Origin: an uncultured Kiritimatiellota bacterium
GTDB taxonomy: Bacteria; Verrucomicrobiota; Kiritimatiellia; RFP12; DVOR01
DNA: 38,627 nucleotides
Assembly: GCA_944389545.1 (NCBI GenBank)
Contig: CALXMT010000024.1
Coordinates: 1 to 38,627 of the forward strand
Direction: 5' to 3'
The notes under the pieces were generated by a model, which saw nothing but the letters and a program-made list of their open reading frames with translations, had not been told where the DNA came from and did no database searches. Positions within the stretch are counted from its first letter, which is position 1. Every line of letters begins with the position of its first letter. A program made the translations under genes and the position numbers. Shown in pieces: positions 24,794 through 33,047 of the stretch.

Positions 24794-26620
24794 ATGCCAA
24801 AAGGCCAAAAACTCTATGCTTTGCCGTGGCGGGCCGTCCGCCAGCCTTTCCTGAGATGGGTCCTGCGTTTGACCCACCCCTGGATTGAACGCGCACTTGG
24901 GCTCCGTCGCCTGAACGCCTTCTACGAGCGCGCCCTCGACCGCACAAGCGAGGCCACCTTCCCCGCACGCATCCTCGCGGAAATGGGCGTGGGCACCCAG
25001 ACCTCAGCCGAGGACTTTGAGCGCATCCCCACCGAAGGCAGTCTCTTGGTCGTGGCCAACCACCCCTTCGGCGCAATGGAGGGCCTCGCCCTGCTGGAGC
25101 TCATCCGCCGCCGCCGGAGCGACGTGAAGATCATGGCCAACTATATCCTCGGTCGCATCCCGGAGTTGCGCGACGACTTCTTCTTCGTCGACCCCTTCGG
25201 CCGCCGCAGTTCCGTGTCGCGCAACATCAACACCCTCCGCCAGGCCCTCAACTGGCTCCGCGACGGCAAGGTCCTCATCGTCTTCCCCGCCGGCGAGGTC
25301 GCCAGTTTCGCCCCGCATGCCTTCCGCGTCCGCGACCCCGCCTGGCAGCCCTCGCTCATGGCTCTGGCCCGCCGCGCCAACGTCAAGCGCTTCCTCCCGG
25401 TCTACATCCCCGGCACGGCCTCGCTCCTCTTCCACCTGGTGGGCAAAATCCATCCCCGTCTGCGCACCATCCTGTTGCCTCGCGAGATGCTCCGCCTGCG
25501 CCGCCGCACCCTCACCCTCCGCGTCGGCTCCCCGCTCTCGGGCGAGACCCTCTTCCGCCGCTTCCCGGAAGACGTTGACGCCCTCCGCTACCTCCGCTTC
25601 CGCACCTTCCTCCTCGCCGGCCGCGTCGACACCTCGCGCTTCGAGCGCCAGATGCGCCGACTGACCCTTGACGACACCACCCGCGAAAACGTCCCCATCA
25701 TCCCGCCCGTTCCCCCGGACGACCTCGCCGCCGAGCTCCGTTCCCTTCCCCCCGAGGCCCACCTCTGCGCCGTCGACGCCTACGACATCTACGCCGCCCA
25801 GGGGCGAGACATCCCCGTCACCCTCCGCGAAATCGGCCGCCTCCGCGAAATCACCTTCCGCGCCGCCGGCGAAGGCACCGGCCGCGACCTCGACACCGAC
25901 GACTTCGACGACGCCTACCACCAGATCATCCTCTGGCAACGCGACAAACGCGAAATCGTCGGCTGCTACCGCCTCGCCCTTTCCGACGTCATCACCGAGA
26001 CCGCCGGCCTCACCGCCCTCTATACGCGCACCCTCTTCCGCTTCGACGAACGTTTCCTCGGCCACCTCCCCGGCGCCGCCGTCGAACTCGGCCGCTCCTT
26101 CGTCCGCCCGGAATACCAGCGCGCCTTCGCCCCCCTCCTCCTCCTTTGGCGCGGCGTCCTCGCCTTCCTCGCCAAGCACCCGCGCTACACCGTCCTCTTC
26201 GGCCCCGTCAGCATTTCGCACGACTTTCGCGCCGCCTCCCGCGACATCCTCTTGGCCTACCTCCGCGCACGGTGCTTCGACCGCGGCCTCGCCAAGTGGG
26301 TTTCCCCCCGCCTTCCCCCCAAGCGCCAACACTTCGTGGAATGGCGCAGCCCCGAATACGCTGACTTCATCGCCTCCGAGACCGACGTCAACGACGCCCT
26401 CGCCGAAATCGAGGAAGGCCGCCGCGAGATGCCCGTCCTCATCCGCCAGTACCTCAAGCTCGGCGGCAAGATTATCGCTTTCAACGTCGACCCCGATTTT
26501 GGTACAGTAGTGGATGGCCTCATCATCCTCAACCTCCTTGACGCCCCCAAGCGCGACATCGCCCGCTACATGGGCAAGGAGTTGTACGAGGCCTACGTCA
26601 ACGCCGCCCGCAAAGGATAA
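24794..26620 (+). CDS. OlsF-like bifunctional aminolipid synthase (PlsC-type plus OlsB-type acyltransferases)
   Basis: A 608-residue fusion. Residues about 60-275 form a lysophospholipid acyltransferase (PlsC) domain with NHPFGAMEG (His90 and the acidic Glu95) and the FPAGEV motif (164-169). Residues about 315-600 form an OlsB-type acyl-ACP N-acyltransferase domain of the GNAT fold, with the diagnostic EITFRAAGEGTGRDLDTDDFD stretch (from about 352) and IILWQ. In OlsF, the C-terminal half N-acylates an amino acid and the N-terminal half O-acylates the product, giving ornithine lipids; Bacteroides-type GlsB/GlsA make glycine lipids by the same chemistry. The amino acid used here cannot be read from the sequence. 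It probably acts at the inner membrane. rmlD follows 3 bp later. Confidence 0.82.
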   Translation: MPKGQKLYALPWRAVRQPFLRWVLRLTHPWIERALGLRRLNAFYERALDRTSEATFPARILAEMGVGTQTSAEDFERIPTEGSLLVVANHPFGAMEGLALLELIRRRRSDVKIMANYILGRIPELRDDFFFVDPFGRRSSVSRNINTLRQALNWLRDGKVLIVFPAGEVASFAPHAFRVRDPAWQPSLMALARRANVKRFLPVYIPGTASLLFHLVGKIHPRLRTILLPREMLRLRRRTLTLRVGSPLSGETLFRRFPEDVDALRYLRFRTFLLAGRVDTSRFERQMRRLTLDDTTRENVPIIPPVPPDDLAAELRSLPPEAHLCAVDAYDIYAAQGRDIPVTLREIGRLREITFRAAGEGTGRDLDTDDFDDAYHQIILWQRDKREIVGCYRLALSDVITETAGLTALYTRTLFRFDERFLGHLPGAAVELGRSFVRPEYQRAFAPLLLLWRGVLAFLAKHPRYTVLFGPVSISHDFRAASRDILLAYLRARCFDRGLAKWVSPRLPPKRQHFVEWRSPEYADFIASETDVNDALAEIEEGRREMPVLIRQYLKLGGKIIAFNVDPDFGTVVDGLIILNLLDAPKRDIARYMGKELYEAYVNAARKG

Positions 26621-26623
26621 GCC

Positions 26624-27481
26624 ATGCGCATTCTCATCACCGGCGGCCGGGGCATGCTCGGTCGCACGCTTGTTCGTCATTGGCAAGACAGCCACGACCT
26701 CCTTGTCGCCGACCTCCCCGAGGTCGACATCACCCGCCCCGACTCCCTTGCCGCCGTCTTTGACGCCTTCCGCCCTCAGCTCGTCGTCCACTGCGCCGCC
26801 ATGACCAACGTCGACGCCTGCGAGAGCGACCGCGACCGCGCCTACCTCCTCAACGCCCAGGGCACCGCCAACGTCGCCCAGTCCGCCGCACACGCCGGCG
26901 CACGCCTCTTCGCCATCTCCACCGACTACGTCTTCTCCGGCGACCGCCCCGGCGACCGCGACGAAGGCGACCCCACCGCCCCCAACACCGTCTACGGCGC
27001 CACCAAACTCGCCGGCGAAGACGCCGTCCGCGCCCTCTGCCCCGACCACGTCATCGCCCGCATCGCCTGGCTCTACGGCGCCGGCGGCCCCAGCTTCGTC
27101 CACACCATGGTCCGCCTCGCCAAGGAAGACCCCACCCGCACCCTCAAAGTCGTGGACGACCAATTCGGCAACCCGACCTCCACCGACGCCGTCGCCGACG
27201 CTCTCACCGCCTTCATCGCGCGCCCAGACCTCCGCGGCACCTTCCACCTCACCTGCGAAGGCGTCATCTCCTGGTGCGGCTTCACGCGCGAGATTCTCCG
27301 CCTCGCCGGCTTCCCCCAGGTCAACGTCACCCCCTGCACCACCGAGGAATTCCCCCGTCCCGCGCCGCGCCCCAACTTCTCCGCCCTCTCCAAGGCCAAA
27401 CTCGCCGCCAACAATCTCCCCTCCATGCCTCCTTGGCAAGACGCCCTCGCCCGCTTCATCGCCGCCGAATGGCCCCAATAA
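26624..27481 (+). CDS. rfbD: dTDP-4-dehydrorhamnose reductase
   Basis: Last enzyme of dTDP-L-rhamnose synthesis (RmlD). The 285-residue short-chain dehydrogenase fold has the N-terminal NAD(P)-binding ITGGRGMLGR (4-13), VNCAAMT-like VVHCAAMTNVDACE, STDYVFSG and the catalytic Y-x3-K in YGATKLAGE. The family's FGNPTSTDAVA substrate segment is also present. The ATG is 3 bp after the upstream stop, so the pair is co-transcribed. The other rhamnose genes rfbA, rfbB and rfbC are not in the window, and the pairing with a lipid synthase may only reflect a shared envelope theme. Confidence 0.93.
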   Translation: MRILITGGRGMLGRTLVRHWQDSHDLLVADLPEVDITRPDSLAAVFDAFRPQLVVHCAAMTNVDACESDRDRAYLLNAQGTANVAQSAAHAGARLFAISTDYVFSGDRPGDRDEGDPTAPNTVYGATKLAGEDAVRALCPDHVIARIAWLYGAGGPSFVHTMVRLAKEDPTRTLKVVDDQFGNPTSTDAVADALTAFIARPDLRGTFHLTCEGVISWCGFTREILRLAGFPQVNVTPCTTEEFPRPAPRPNFSALSKAKLAANNLPSMPPWQDALARFIAAEWPQ

Positions 27482-27672
27482 GGGGCGGCTCAAGCCGCCC
27501 CGGAGAACGGAGAACAGAGAACGGAGCGCCCCTACGGGGCGACGGGCGAGGACGCTTTTCAGGAAAACATAAAAACGCAAGGGATGGGCACGGTAGTGAG
27601 GCCCGCAGGGCCGAACGGTGAAGTGCCCAAGCCCTTGCGTTGCTTTGTGTCTTCGTGGAAAACAGCCGCCCC
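27482..27672. repeat. Intergenic repeat mosaic: R3 then R2 copy c
   Basis: R3 (GGGGCGGC-TCAA-GCCGCCCC and CGCCCC-TAC-GGGGCG) runs from 27482 to about 27545. R2 copy c spans 27558-27660; its slot is GGCCC-GCA-GGGCC, a compensatory base-pair swap relative to the GGCGC/GCGCC of the other copies. The block lies between convergent genes. Confidence 0.75.
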
Positions 27673-29136
27673 TCAATCTGCGGTTCCTCCACGCTGCATC
27701 TGCCAGACGCGGAGGACTTCGCGGGCGATGGGGAGGGCCGATTGCGCGCCGAAGCCCCCATGCTCCACCAGCACCGTCACCACGATTTCCGGCTTCTCCG
27801 CGGGCGCGAAACACGTGAACCACGCATGGTCCCGCCCAGACGTCTCCGCCGTCCCCGTCTTCCCGCAAATCTCCAGTCCCGGCAACGCCACGCCGCGCGA
27901 CGTCCCCCGCTCCACCGAGCGCCGCATCAAGTGCCGCACCAGTTCCGCCACGTCCGCCGGCCACACCCGCCGCGGCGTCTCGTCCACCCCTGGCCCCACG
28001 TGCGGCGGCGCCAAAACGCCACCGTTCGCGATAGCCGCCGTCAATGCCGCCACATGCATCGGCGTCAAGAGCAACTCCCCTTGACCAAAGCCCACATAGG
28101 CCAACTGATTCGGCCGTTGCGACAAGTCCGGCACCTGTCCCGCCGCCGTCTCCATGGCCCGCTCCCCGCACGCCGCCAGGGTGAACCCATCCTCCAACCC
28201 CGCCTTCTGCGCCGCCGTGCGAAAGGCCGCCCACCCGCACGCCCGCGCCGCCTTCGCAAACCAGATGTTCGAGCTCTCCGCGAAGGCCGTCCCCAAGTCC
28301 AACCGAGCCTCGTCCGCCGCGTGCTTGTGCGTGTCGCGAATCCGCGGCGTATTGGCCGCCGCCGCCCACCCCGCCGCCGGGCAATCATAGGGCCGCGCCT
28401 TCCCCTGTTGCACCGCCAACGCCGCCACAAAGGCCTTGAAGACCGACCCCGGCGGATAGAGTCCCTGCGTCGCCCGATTGAAGAGCGGCGCATTCCGTCC
28501 ATCCCGCATCGCCGCCGCCAAATCCGCCTCTTCCGCGGAGGGACTCGACACCAAGGCCAAGATCTCCCCCGTACGCGGGTCCAACGCCACCACCGCCCCC
28601 TTGCGCCCGGCCAGTTGCTCAAACGCCACCCGCTGCAACCGCGCGTCAATCGTCAGCCGCACATCCTCCGACGTCCCCCGCCGCAAGAAATCCCTCGGCC
28701 CCTCCGGCATCGTGAAACCGCACAGCCGCGCGTCATAGACCCGCTCCGCCCCACTCAATCCATACGCCCGCGATGAATAGCCCACCACGTGCAACCCCGC
28801 CGGCCCCAACGTCGTGGTGTGTCCCCACCGCTTCCCCGGAATCGCCGCCGCCAAGACCGCCCCATGGCGGTCCAACAATCGTCCGCGCCCCTCCGAGGCC
28901 CACGCCACCGCCGCCGGCCGCGTGTCATAGCGCCGCAGAAACTTCTGGAAACCGATCGACCCCGCCCCGCTCAGTTGCCACACCGCCTGATGCGCCAACA
29001 GCGCCAGAAACGCCACCGCGAAACACGCCGGCAACCCCCATCCGCGCCATCCCTTCCCCCGCGTTGGGCACGCCAACACCCCCGCCGCGCAAAGCGCCAG
29101 CAGGGCCAAAAAGACCAGATGTGAAATCGGTGCCAT
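27673..29136 (-). CDS. Class B penicillin-binding protein (PbpA/PBP2-like transpeptidase)
   Basis: Monofunctional peptidoglycan transpeptidase, 487 residues. Two hydrophobic segments (about 4-24 and 33-54) precede a short linker domain. The transpeptidase domain has S231-V-F-K234 in YPPGSVFKAF, S288-S-N290, and K426-T-G428-T. The protein is shorter than typical MrdA or FtsI (about 580-630) because its N-terminal dimerisation region is small, resembling actinobacterial PbpA in size. The ATG at 29136 is chosen because TATAAT lies 7 bp upstream; another ATG at 29145 would overlap the -10 box. No ribosome binding site is seen. No RodA/FtsW partner is adjacent. Confidence 0.88.
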   Translation of the reverse strand: MAPISHLVFLALLALCAAGVLACPTRGKGWRGWGLPACFAVAFLALLAHQAVWQLSGAGSIGFQKFLRRYDTRPAAVAWASEGRGRLLDRHGAVLAAAIPGKRWGHTTTLGPAGLHVVGYSSRAYGLSGAERVYDARLCGFTMPEGPRDFLRRGTSEDVRLTIDARLQRVAFEQLAGRKGAVVALDPRTGEILALVSSPSAEEADLAAAMRDGRNAPLFNRATQGLYPPGSVFKAFVAALAVQQGKARPYDCPAAGWAAAANTPRIRDTHKHAADEARLDLGTAFAESSNIWFAKAARACGWAAFRTAAQKAGLEDGFTLAACGERAMETAAGQVPDLSQRPNQLAYVGFGQGELLLTPMHVAALTAAIANGGVLAPPHVGPGVDETPRRVWPADVAELVRHLMRRSVERGTSRGVALPGLEICGKTGTAETSGRDHAWFTCFAPAEKPEIVVTVLVEHGGFGAQSALPIAREVLRVWQMQRGGTAD

Positions 29137-29143
29137 GCCCCAC

Positions 29144-29149
29144 ATTATA
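29144..29149 (-). promoter_or_regulatory. -10 box of the PBP gene (possible leaderless start)
   Basis: TATAAT on the minus strand ends 7 bp before the chosen ATG; no ribosome binding site lies between. Confidence 0.5.
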
Positions 29150-29156
29150 GTATAAG

Positions 29157-29520
29157 GAAGCTTAGAAGTTTGGAGGTTTGGAAGTTTGGCAATACTGTCC
29201 GGGAAAATAGGAACCGCAAAGACGCAACAAGGGGCGCGAACCGTCTCGGGCTCCGTCGGGCGCTCTGCGGCTTCGCCGCTGACCGCGCCCGCCACCCTCC
29301 GATTCGCGCCGTGTGGCCTCTTCTAAAAAAGAAAGATCGGGGTGTGGGGCGGAGCCCCACCAACAAACCAAACTTCTAAGCCTCCAAACCTCTAAACTTT
29401 CCAATTCTCCATTGAGCGCCCCTTCAGGGGCGCGATAGCGTGGAAATCCCAAGGGCGGCGCGACCAACGGGAGCGATGGAGCCCGCCGGGTTTCCACGCC
29501 AAATCGTCTTCGCGGTAAAA
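29157..29520. repeat. Intergenic repeat mosaic: R5, R4, R5, R1
   Basis: R5 octamers (29157-29190) are followed by an R4 copy in plus orientation (29207-29310, with GCGGC-TTC-GCCGC), a hairpin GTGGGGC-GG-AGCCCCAC (about 29343-29359) leading into a second R5 tract (29361-29408), and an R1 copy in minus orientation (29434-29520). Nothing here looks coding. A weak TATGAT near 29562 could serve speA. Confidence 0.7.
29434..29520 (-). repeat. R1 repeat, copy 1
   Basis: An ~87-bp element bounded by inverted GCGTGGAAA and TTTCCACGC about 62 bp apart, with a CCGCGAAGACG-like outer edge. It is nearly identical to 34091-34177 and 38541-38627 in the opposite orientation. Confidence 0.85.
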
Positions 29521-29618
29521 CCTCCCCGGGCATTCCAGGCAGAATGGGAGGCGGCGGAATATGGTATGATATGGGGCAAGAGCGAGGGGAAAGGCCCGTC
29601 GCGATATGGAGAACGAAG

Positions 29619-31553
29619 ATGGCCAAAGGCGCGACGGATGCGTTGACCGGTTGGAATGCGGTGAAGAGCGCAGAACTCTATGGCGTGGACGCCTGGGGGC
29701 GGGATTATTTCGGGGTCTCCCTGGATGGTTTCGCGACGGTTCGGCTGAACCACAACGGCAAGCCGGTGGACGTGAAGTTCTCACAAATCGTGCAGGAACT
29801 GCGTGAGCGCGGGATGAGCCTGCCGGTGTTGCTCCGCTTCAGCGACATCTTGGCGGACCGCATCCGCGTGATCAACGAGACCTTCGCGAAGGCCATCAAG
29901 TCCTACAATTACAAGGGCGTCTATCGCGGCGTCTATCCCATCAAGGTCAACCAGCAACAGCAGGCGGTGCAGGACGTGGTGCGCTTCGGGCGGCCCTGGC
30001 ACCACGGGCTGGAGGCCGGTTCGAAGGCCGAACTCATCGCGGCATTGGCCTATATGCAGGACCCCGAGGCCTACATCGTCTGCAACGGCTACAAGGATGA
30101 GGAGTTCGTGCGCCTGGCGCTGGGCTCGTTGAAGATGGGCCTGCAGACGATGTTGGTGCTCGAGAGCCTGGAAGAGCTGGACATCATCCTGCGCGTGGCC
30201 GAGGAGATGGACGTGAAGCCGCGCATCGGCCTCCGCGTGAAGCTGAGCAGCAAAGTGGGCGGCAAGTGGAGCGAGAGCGGCGGCGACCGCTCGGTCTTCG
30301 GCCTGACGGCGGGACAAATCATCACGGCCGTGGACCGTCTGCGCGAGGCGGGGCGACTGGACTGCCTGGAGATGTTGCACTACCACCTGGGCTCGCAGGT
30401 GCCGAACATCCGCGAAATCCGCGACACCATCAAGGAGGCTTCGCGCTTCTACGTGGGGCTGGTGAAGGAAGGCGCGCCGATGGGCGTCTTCGACATCGGC
30501 GGCGGTCTGGCCATCGACTATGACGGCAGCCACACGAACTTTGAGAGCAGCGCCAACTACGACATCTCGGAGTATTGCGCGGACGTGGTGGAAGGCATCA
30601 TGCTGGCGTGCGACCACGCGAACGTCCCCCACCCCACCATCATCAGCGAGTCCGGCCGCGCCCTCATCGGCTACTACTCGGTGCTCCTCATCGACGTGCT
30701 GGGCACGACAACCTTCGAGACGGAGGTGCCCGAGCACGACCCCGTGCTGGAAGATACGCCCCTGCCCGACTGCATTGTCAACCTCCTGGACGTCTCCAAG
30801 AACCTGCGCACCAAGAACCTGCCGGAGTATTTCAACGACGCGCTCTACTACCGCGAGGAAATCCAGAAAGCCTTCAAGCAGGGCCAGGTGACCCTGCGCC
30901 AGCACGCCGCGGCCGACCGCGTCTTCTGGTCCATCCTCACGCGCATTCGCGCCGAGGTCCCCAAGTTGAAATACGTGCCCGAGGACCTGCTGGGCCTGGA
31001 CGAGGCAATGGCGGACATCTACTACTGCAACTTCTCCGTCTTCCAGTCCCTGCCCGATGCCTGGGCCATCGACCAGCTCTTCCCCATCATGCCCATCTCG
31101 CGCCTTTGCGAGAAGCCCACCCGCAGCGCCCACCTCTCCGACATCACCTGCGACTGCGACGGCCAGATCGACAAGTTCATCGACCTGCACGACGTCAAAC
31201 ACGCCCTGCCCCTCCACCAAGTTCAGGACGGCGACGACTACATCCTCGGCGCCTTCCTCGTCGGCGCCTACCAGGAGACCCTGGGCGACCTGCACAACCT
31301 CTTCGGCGACACCAACATCCTCTCCGTCTCCATCGACGAGGACGGCGACATCGACTTCACCGACGAAGTGGAGGGCGACACCGTCGAGGAAGTCCTCTCC
31401 TACGTGGAATACGACACCTCCGACCTCGTCTCCCGCTTCCGCCGCCTGACCGACGCCGCCGTGAAGGCCAAGCGCATCACCCCCGCCGAGCGCCGCCGCA
31501 TCCTCACCACCTACGCCAACGGCCTGCGCGGCTACACCTATTTCGAGCTCTGA
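29619..31553 (+). CDS. speA: Biosynthetic arginine decarboxylase
   Basis: PLP enzyme converting arginine to agmatine, the first step of a putrescine/spermidine route. The 644-residue length fits SpeA. PLP-binding Lys109 lies in YPIKVNQQQ; the barrel also has GLEAGSKAEL, HYHLGSQ, a GGGLAIDYDGS phosphate-binding motif and SESGRA. The C-terminal half carries the family's helical insertion and CDCDGQIDKFI active-site segment. The start at 29619 follows GGAGAACGAAG; an earlier in-frame ATG at 29544 would add residues translated from repeat-derived DNA. Agmatine-processing genes are absent here. The next gene starts 2 bp after the stop. Confidence 0.96.
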   Translation: MAKGATDALTGWNAVKSAELYGVDAWGRDYFGVSLDGFATVRLNHNGKPVDVKFSQIVQELRERGMSLPVLLRFSDILADRIRVINETFAKAIKSYNYKGVYRGVYPIKVNQQQQAVQDVVRFGRPWHHGLEAGSKAELIAALAYMQDPEAYIVCNGYKDEEFVRLALGSLKMGLQTMLVLESLEELDIILRVAEEMDVKPRIGLRVKLSSKVGGKWSESGGDRSVFGLTAGQIITAVDRLREAGRLDCLEMLHYHLGSQVPNIREIRDTIKEASRFYVGLVKEGAPMGVFDIGGGLAIDYDGSHTNFESSANYDISEYCADVVEGIMLACDHANVPHPTIISESGRALIGYYSVLLIDVLGTTTFETEVPEHDPVLEDTPLPDCIVNLLDVSKNLRTKNLPEYFNDALYYREEIQKAFKQGQVTLRQHAAADRVFWSILTRIRAEVPKLKYVPEDLLGLDEAMADIYYCNFSVFQSLPDAWAIDQLFPIMPISRLCEKPTRSAHLSDITCDCDGQIDKFIDLHDVKHALPLHQVQDGDDYILGAFLVGAYQETLGDLHNLFGDTNILSVSIDEDGDIDFTDEVEGDTVEEVLSYVEYDTSDLVSRFRRLTDAAVKAKRITPAERRRILTTYANGLRGYTYFEL

Positions 31554-31555
31554 CC

Positions 31556-32728
31556 ATGAGCGTCTACGACAGCGCCTACTTCGACCGCCCCCTCGGTCGC
31601 GACCGTTCCGACAGCATCAAATGGACCCAGTTCGGCCCCGACGTCATCCCCCTCTGGATTGCGGACATGGACTTCCCCGCCTGCGACGAAATCGTCCAGG
31701 CCCTGACCGACCGCGCCAAAGAGGGGTGCTACGGCTACGCCCGCGACTCGCAGGCCGCCATCCAGGCGATGATCGATTACCACCGCCGCCTCTACGGTTG
31801 GGAGATTGACCCCGACTGGGTGGTGCCGCAGCCTGGCGTCGTCACCGCGCTCAACCTCTTCTGCCGCCTCCTCCGCGATATGCGGCCCGACCGCTCCGAC
31901 GTCTTCATCAACGAGCCGGTCTACCACCACTTCATGTCCGCCGCGCAGCTCCAGCACGTCCGCGAACGCCGCCTGGCGCTCCGCCCCTTCGGCGAACCGC
32001 TCCCGGAGAATCTGGAGTCCATCGACGCGCGCGGCGCCGGCGGCTGGATGCTCTGCAACCCGCAGAACCCCCTCGGCCACCTCTGGACGCGCGCCGAACT
32101 CACCCGCATCCTTGACTACGCCGCCGCCAACGACCTCCTCGTCGCCTCCGACGAGATCCACGGCGGCCTGGTCCTCGACGCGCCCAACACCTACCTGCCG
32201 CTCCTCTCCCTGGCCCGCTCCGACGCCGAGCGCCGCCGCCTCATCGCCTTCTTCGCCCCCAGCAAAACCTGGAACGTCCCCGGCCTGGGCTGCGCCTTCG
32301 CCATCGTCCCCGACCCCACCCTCCGCGAACACTTCACCCGCAACTACGACCAACTCATCCCCGCGGTCAACCTCTTCGGATGGGTCGGCGCCGAGGCCGC
32401 CTATCGCTACGGCGAGCCGTGGCGCCTGGCCATGTTGGCCTACCTCCGCCGCAACCGCGACCTCCTCGAGGCCTTCGCCGCCAAACACGGCCTGCCGCTC
32501 TGCAAACTGGAGGCCACCTACCTCGGCTTCCTCGATTGCCGCGCCCTCTTGCCCAAACTCGGCGGCGAAAGCCCCCGCGACTTCTTCCTCCGCGAGGCCA
32601 AGGTCGCCCTCCACGATGGCGCCATCTTCGGCTCCCCCGGCTGGGTCCGCATCAACATCGCCACCCACACCGACCTCCTCCGCGAGGCCCTCGAACGCCT
32701 CTCCGCCGCCCTCGCGCGCCTGGGCTAA
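31556..32728 (+). CDS. PatB/MalY-type PLP aminotransferase (putative cystathionine beta-lyase)
   Basis: A 390-residue fold-type I PLP enzyme of the MalY/PatB subgroup. It opens with the family-typical IKWTQFGPDVIPLWIADMDFP, has NPQNPLG (about 168-174), SDEIHG with Asp199 that contacts the PLP ring, and the Schiff-base Lys237 in APSKTWNVPG. MalY/PatB members are C-S beta-lyases that cleave cystathionine, so a role in methionine or cysteine metabolism is likely; aminotransferase activity cannot be excluded. It starts 2 bp after speA and should share its transcript; a functional link is not obvious. Confidence 0.87.
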   Translation: MSVYDSAYFDRPLGRDRSDSIKWTQFGPDVIPLWIADMDFPACDEIVQALTDRAKEGCYGYARDSQAAIQAMIDYHRRLYGWEIDPDWVVPQPGVVTALNLFCRLLRDMRPDRSDVFINEPVYHHFMSAAQLQHVRERRLALRPFGEPLPENLESIDARGAGGWMLCNPQNPLGHLWTRAELTRILDYAAANDLLVASDEIHGGLVLDAPNTYLPLLSLARSDAERRRLIAFFAPSKTWNVPGLGCAFAIVPDPTLREHFTRNYDQLIPAVNLFGWVGAEAAYRYGEPWRLAMLAYLRRNRDLLEAFAAKHGLPLCKLEATYLGFLDCRALLPKLGGESPRDFFLREAKVALHDGAIFGSPGWVRINIATHTDLLREALERLSAALARLG

Positions 32729-32740
32729 AAAACAGCCTCA

Positions 32741-32784
32741 TTACGCACAAGCGGCGACATCCCCATGCCGCCGCTTGTGCGTAA
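32741..32784. other. Perfect 16-bp inverted repeat downstream of the PatB-like gene
   Basis: TTACGCACAAGCGGCG and its exact complement flank a 12-nt loop, beginning 12 bp after the stop codon. No T tract follows on the plus strand, and on the minus strand TTTTTT comes about 8 nt later, so it is an imperfect terminator in either direction. Confidence 0.6.
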
Positions 32785-32830
32785 GACGTTCCTGCATCTC
32801 CTTCTTTGTATCTCCTATGGCGTGAAGCTT

Positions 32831-33047
32831 CCCAGAAAACGAGAGAAACGCAAGGGATGGGCACGGTAGTGAGGCGCAACGCGCCGAACGGTGAAGTGCC
32901 CAGGCCCTTGCGTTCCTTTTGTGTCTTCGTGGGAAACATCCCCGGAAGACGATCAATCCGTCGCCCCGCAGGGGCGTTCCGTTCTCCGTTCTCCGTTCTC
33001 TGTTCTCCGGGGCGGCACAAGCCGCCCCCTGTGTCTTCGTGGAAAAC
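32831..33047. repeat. Intergenic repeat mosaic: R2 copy d and R3
   Basis: R2 copy d (32831-32935) has outer stem ACGCAAGGG with CCCTTGCGT, second stem GGGCAC with GTGCCC, and slot GGCGC-AAC-GCGCC. R3 follows in minus orientation (about 32958-33030), then a TGTGTCTTCGTGGAAAA segment running to the end of the hydrolase gene. The block lies between convergent genes. Confidence 0.75.

Noticed and set aside
25004-28384. Long open frame of 1126 codons on the minus strand opposite the OlsF-like and rmlD genes
   Set aside because: It is an antisense shadow created by GC-rich third positions; its translation is low-complexity Gly/Ala/Glu/Val and runs across intergenic repeats.
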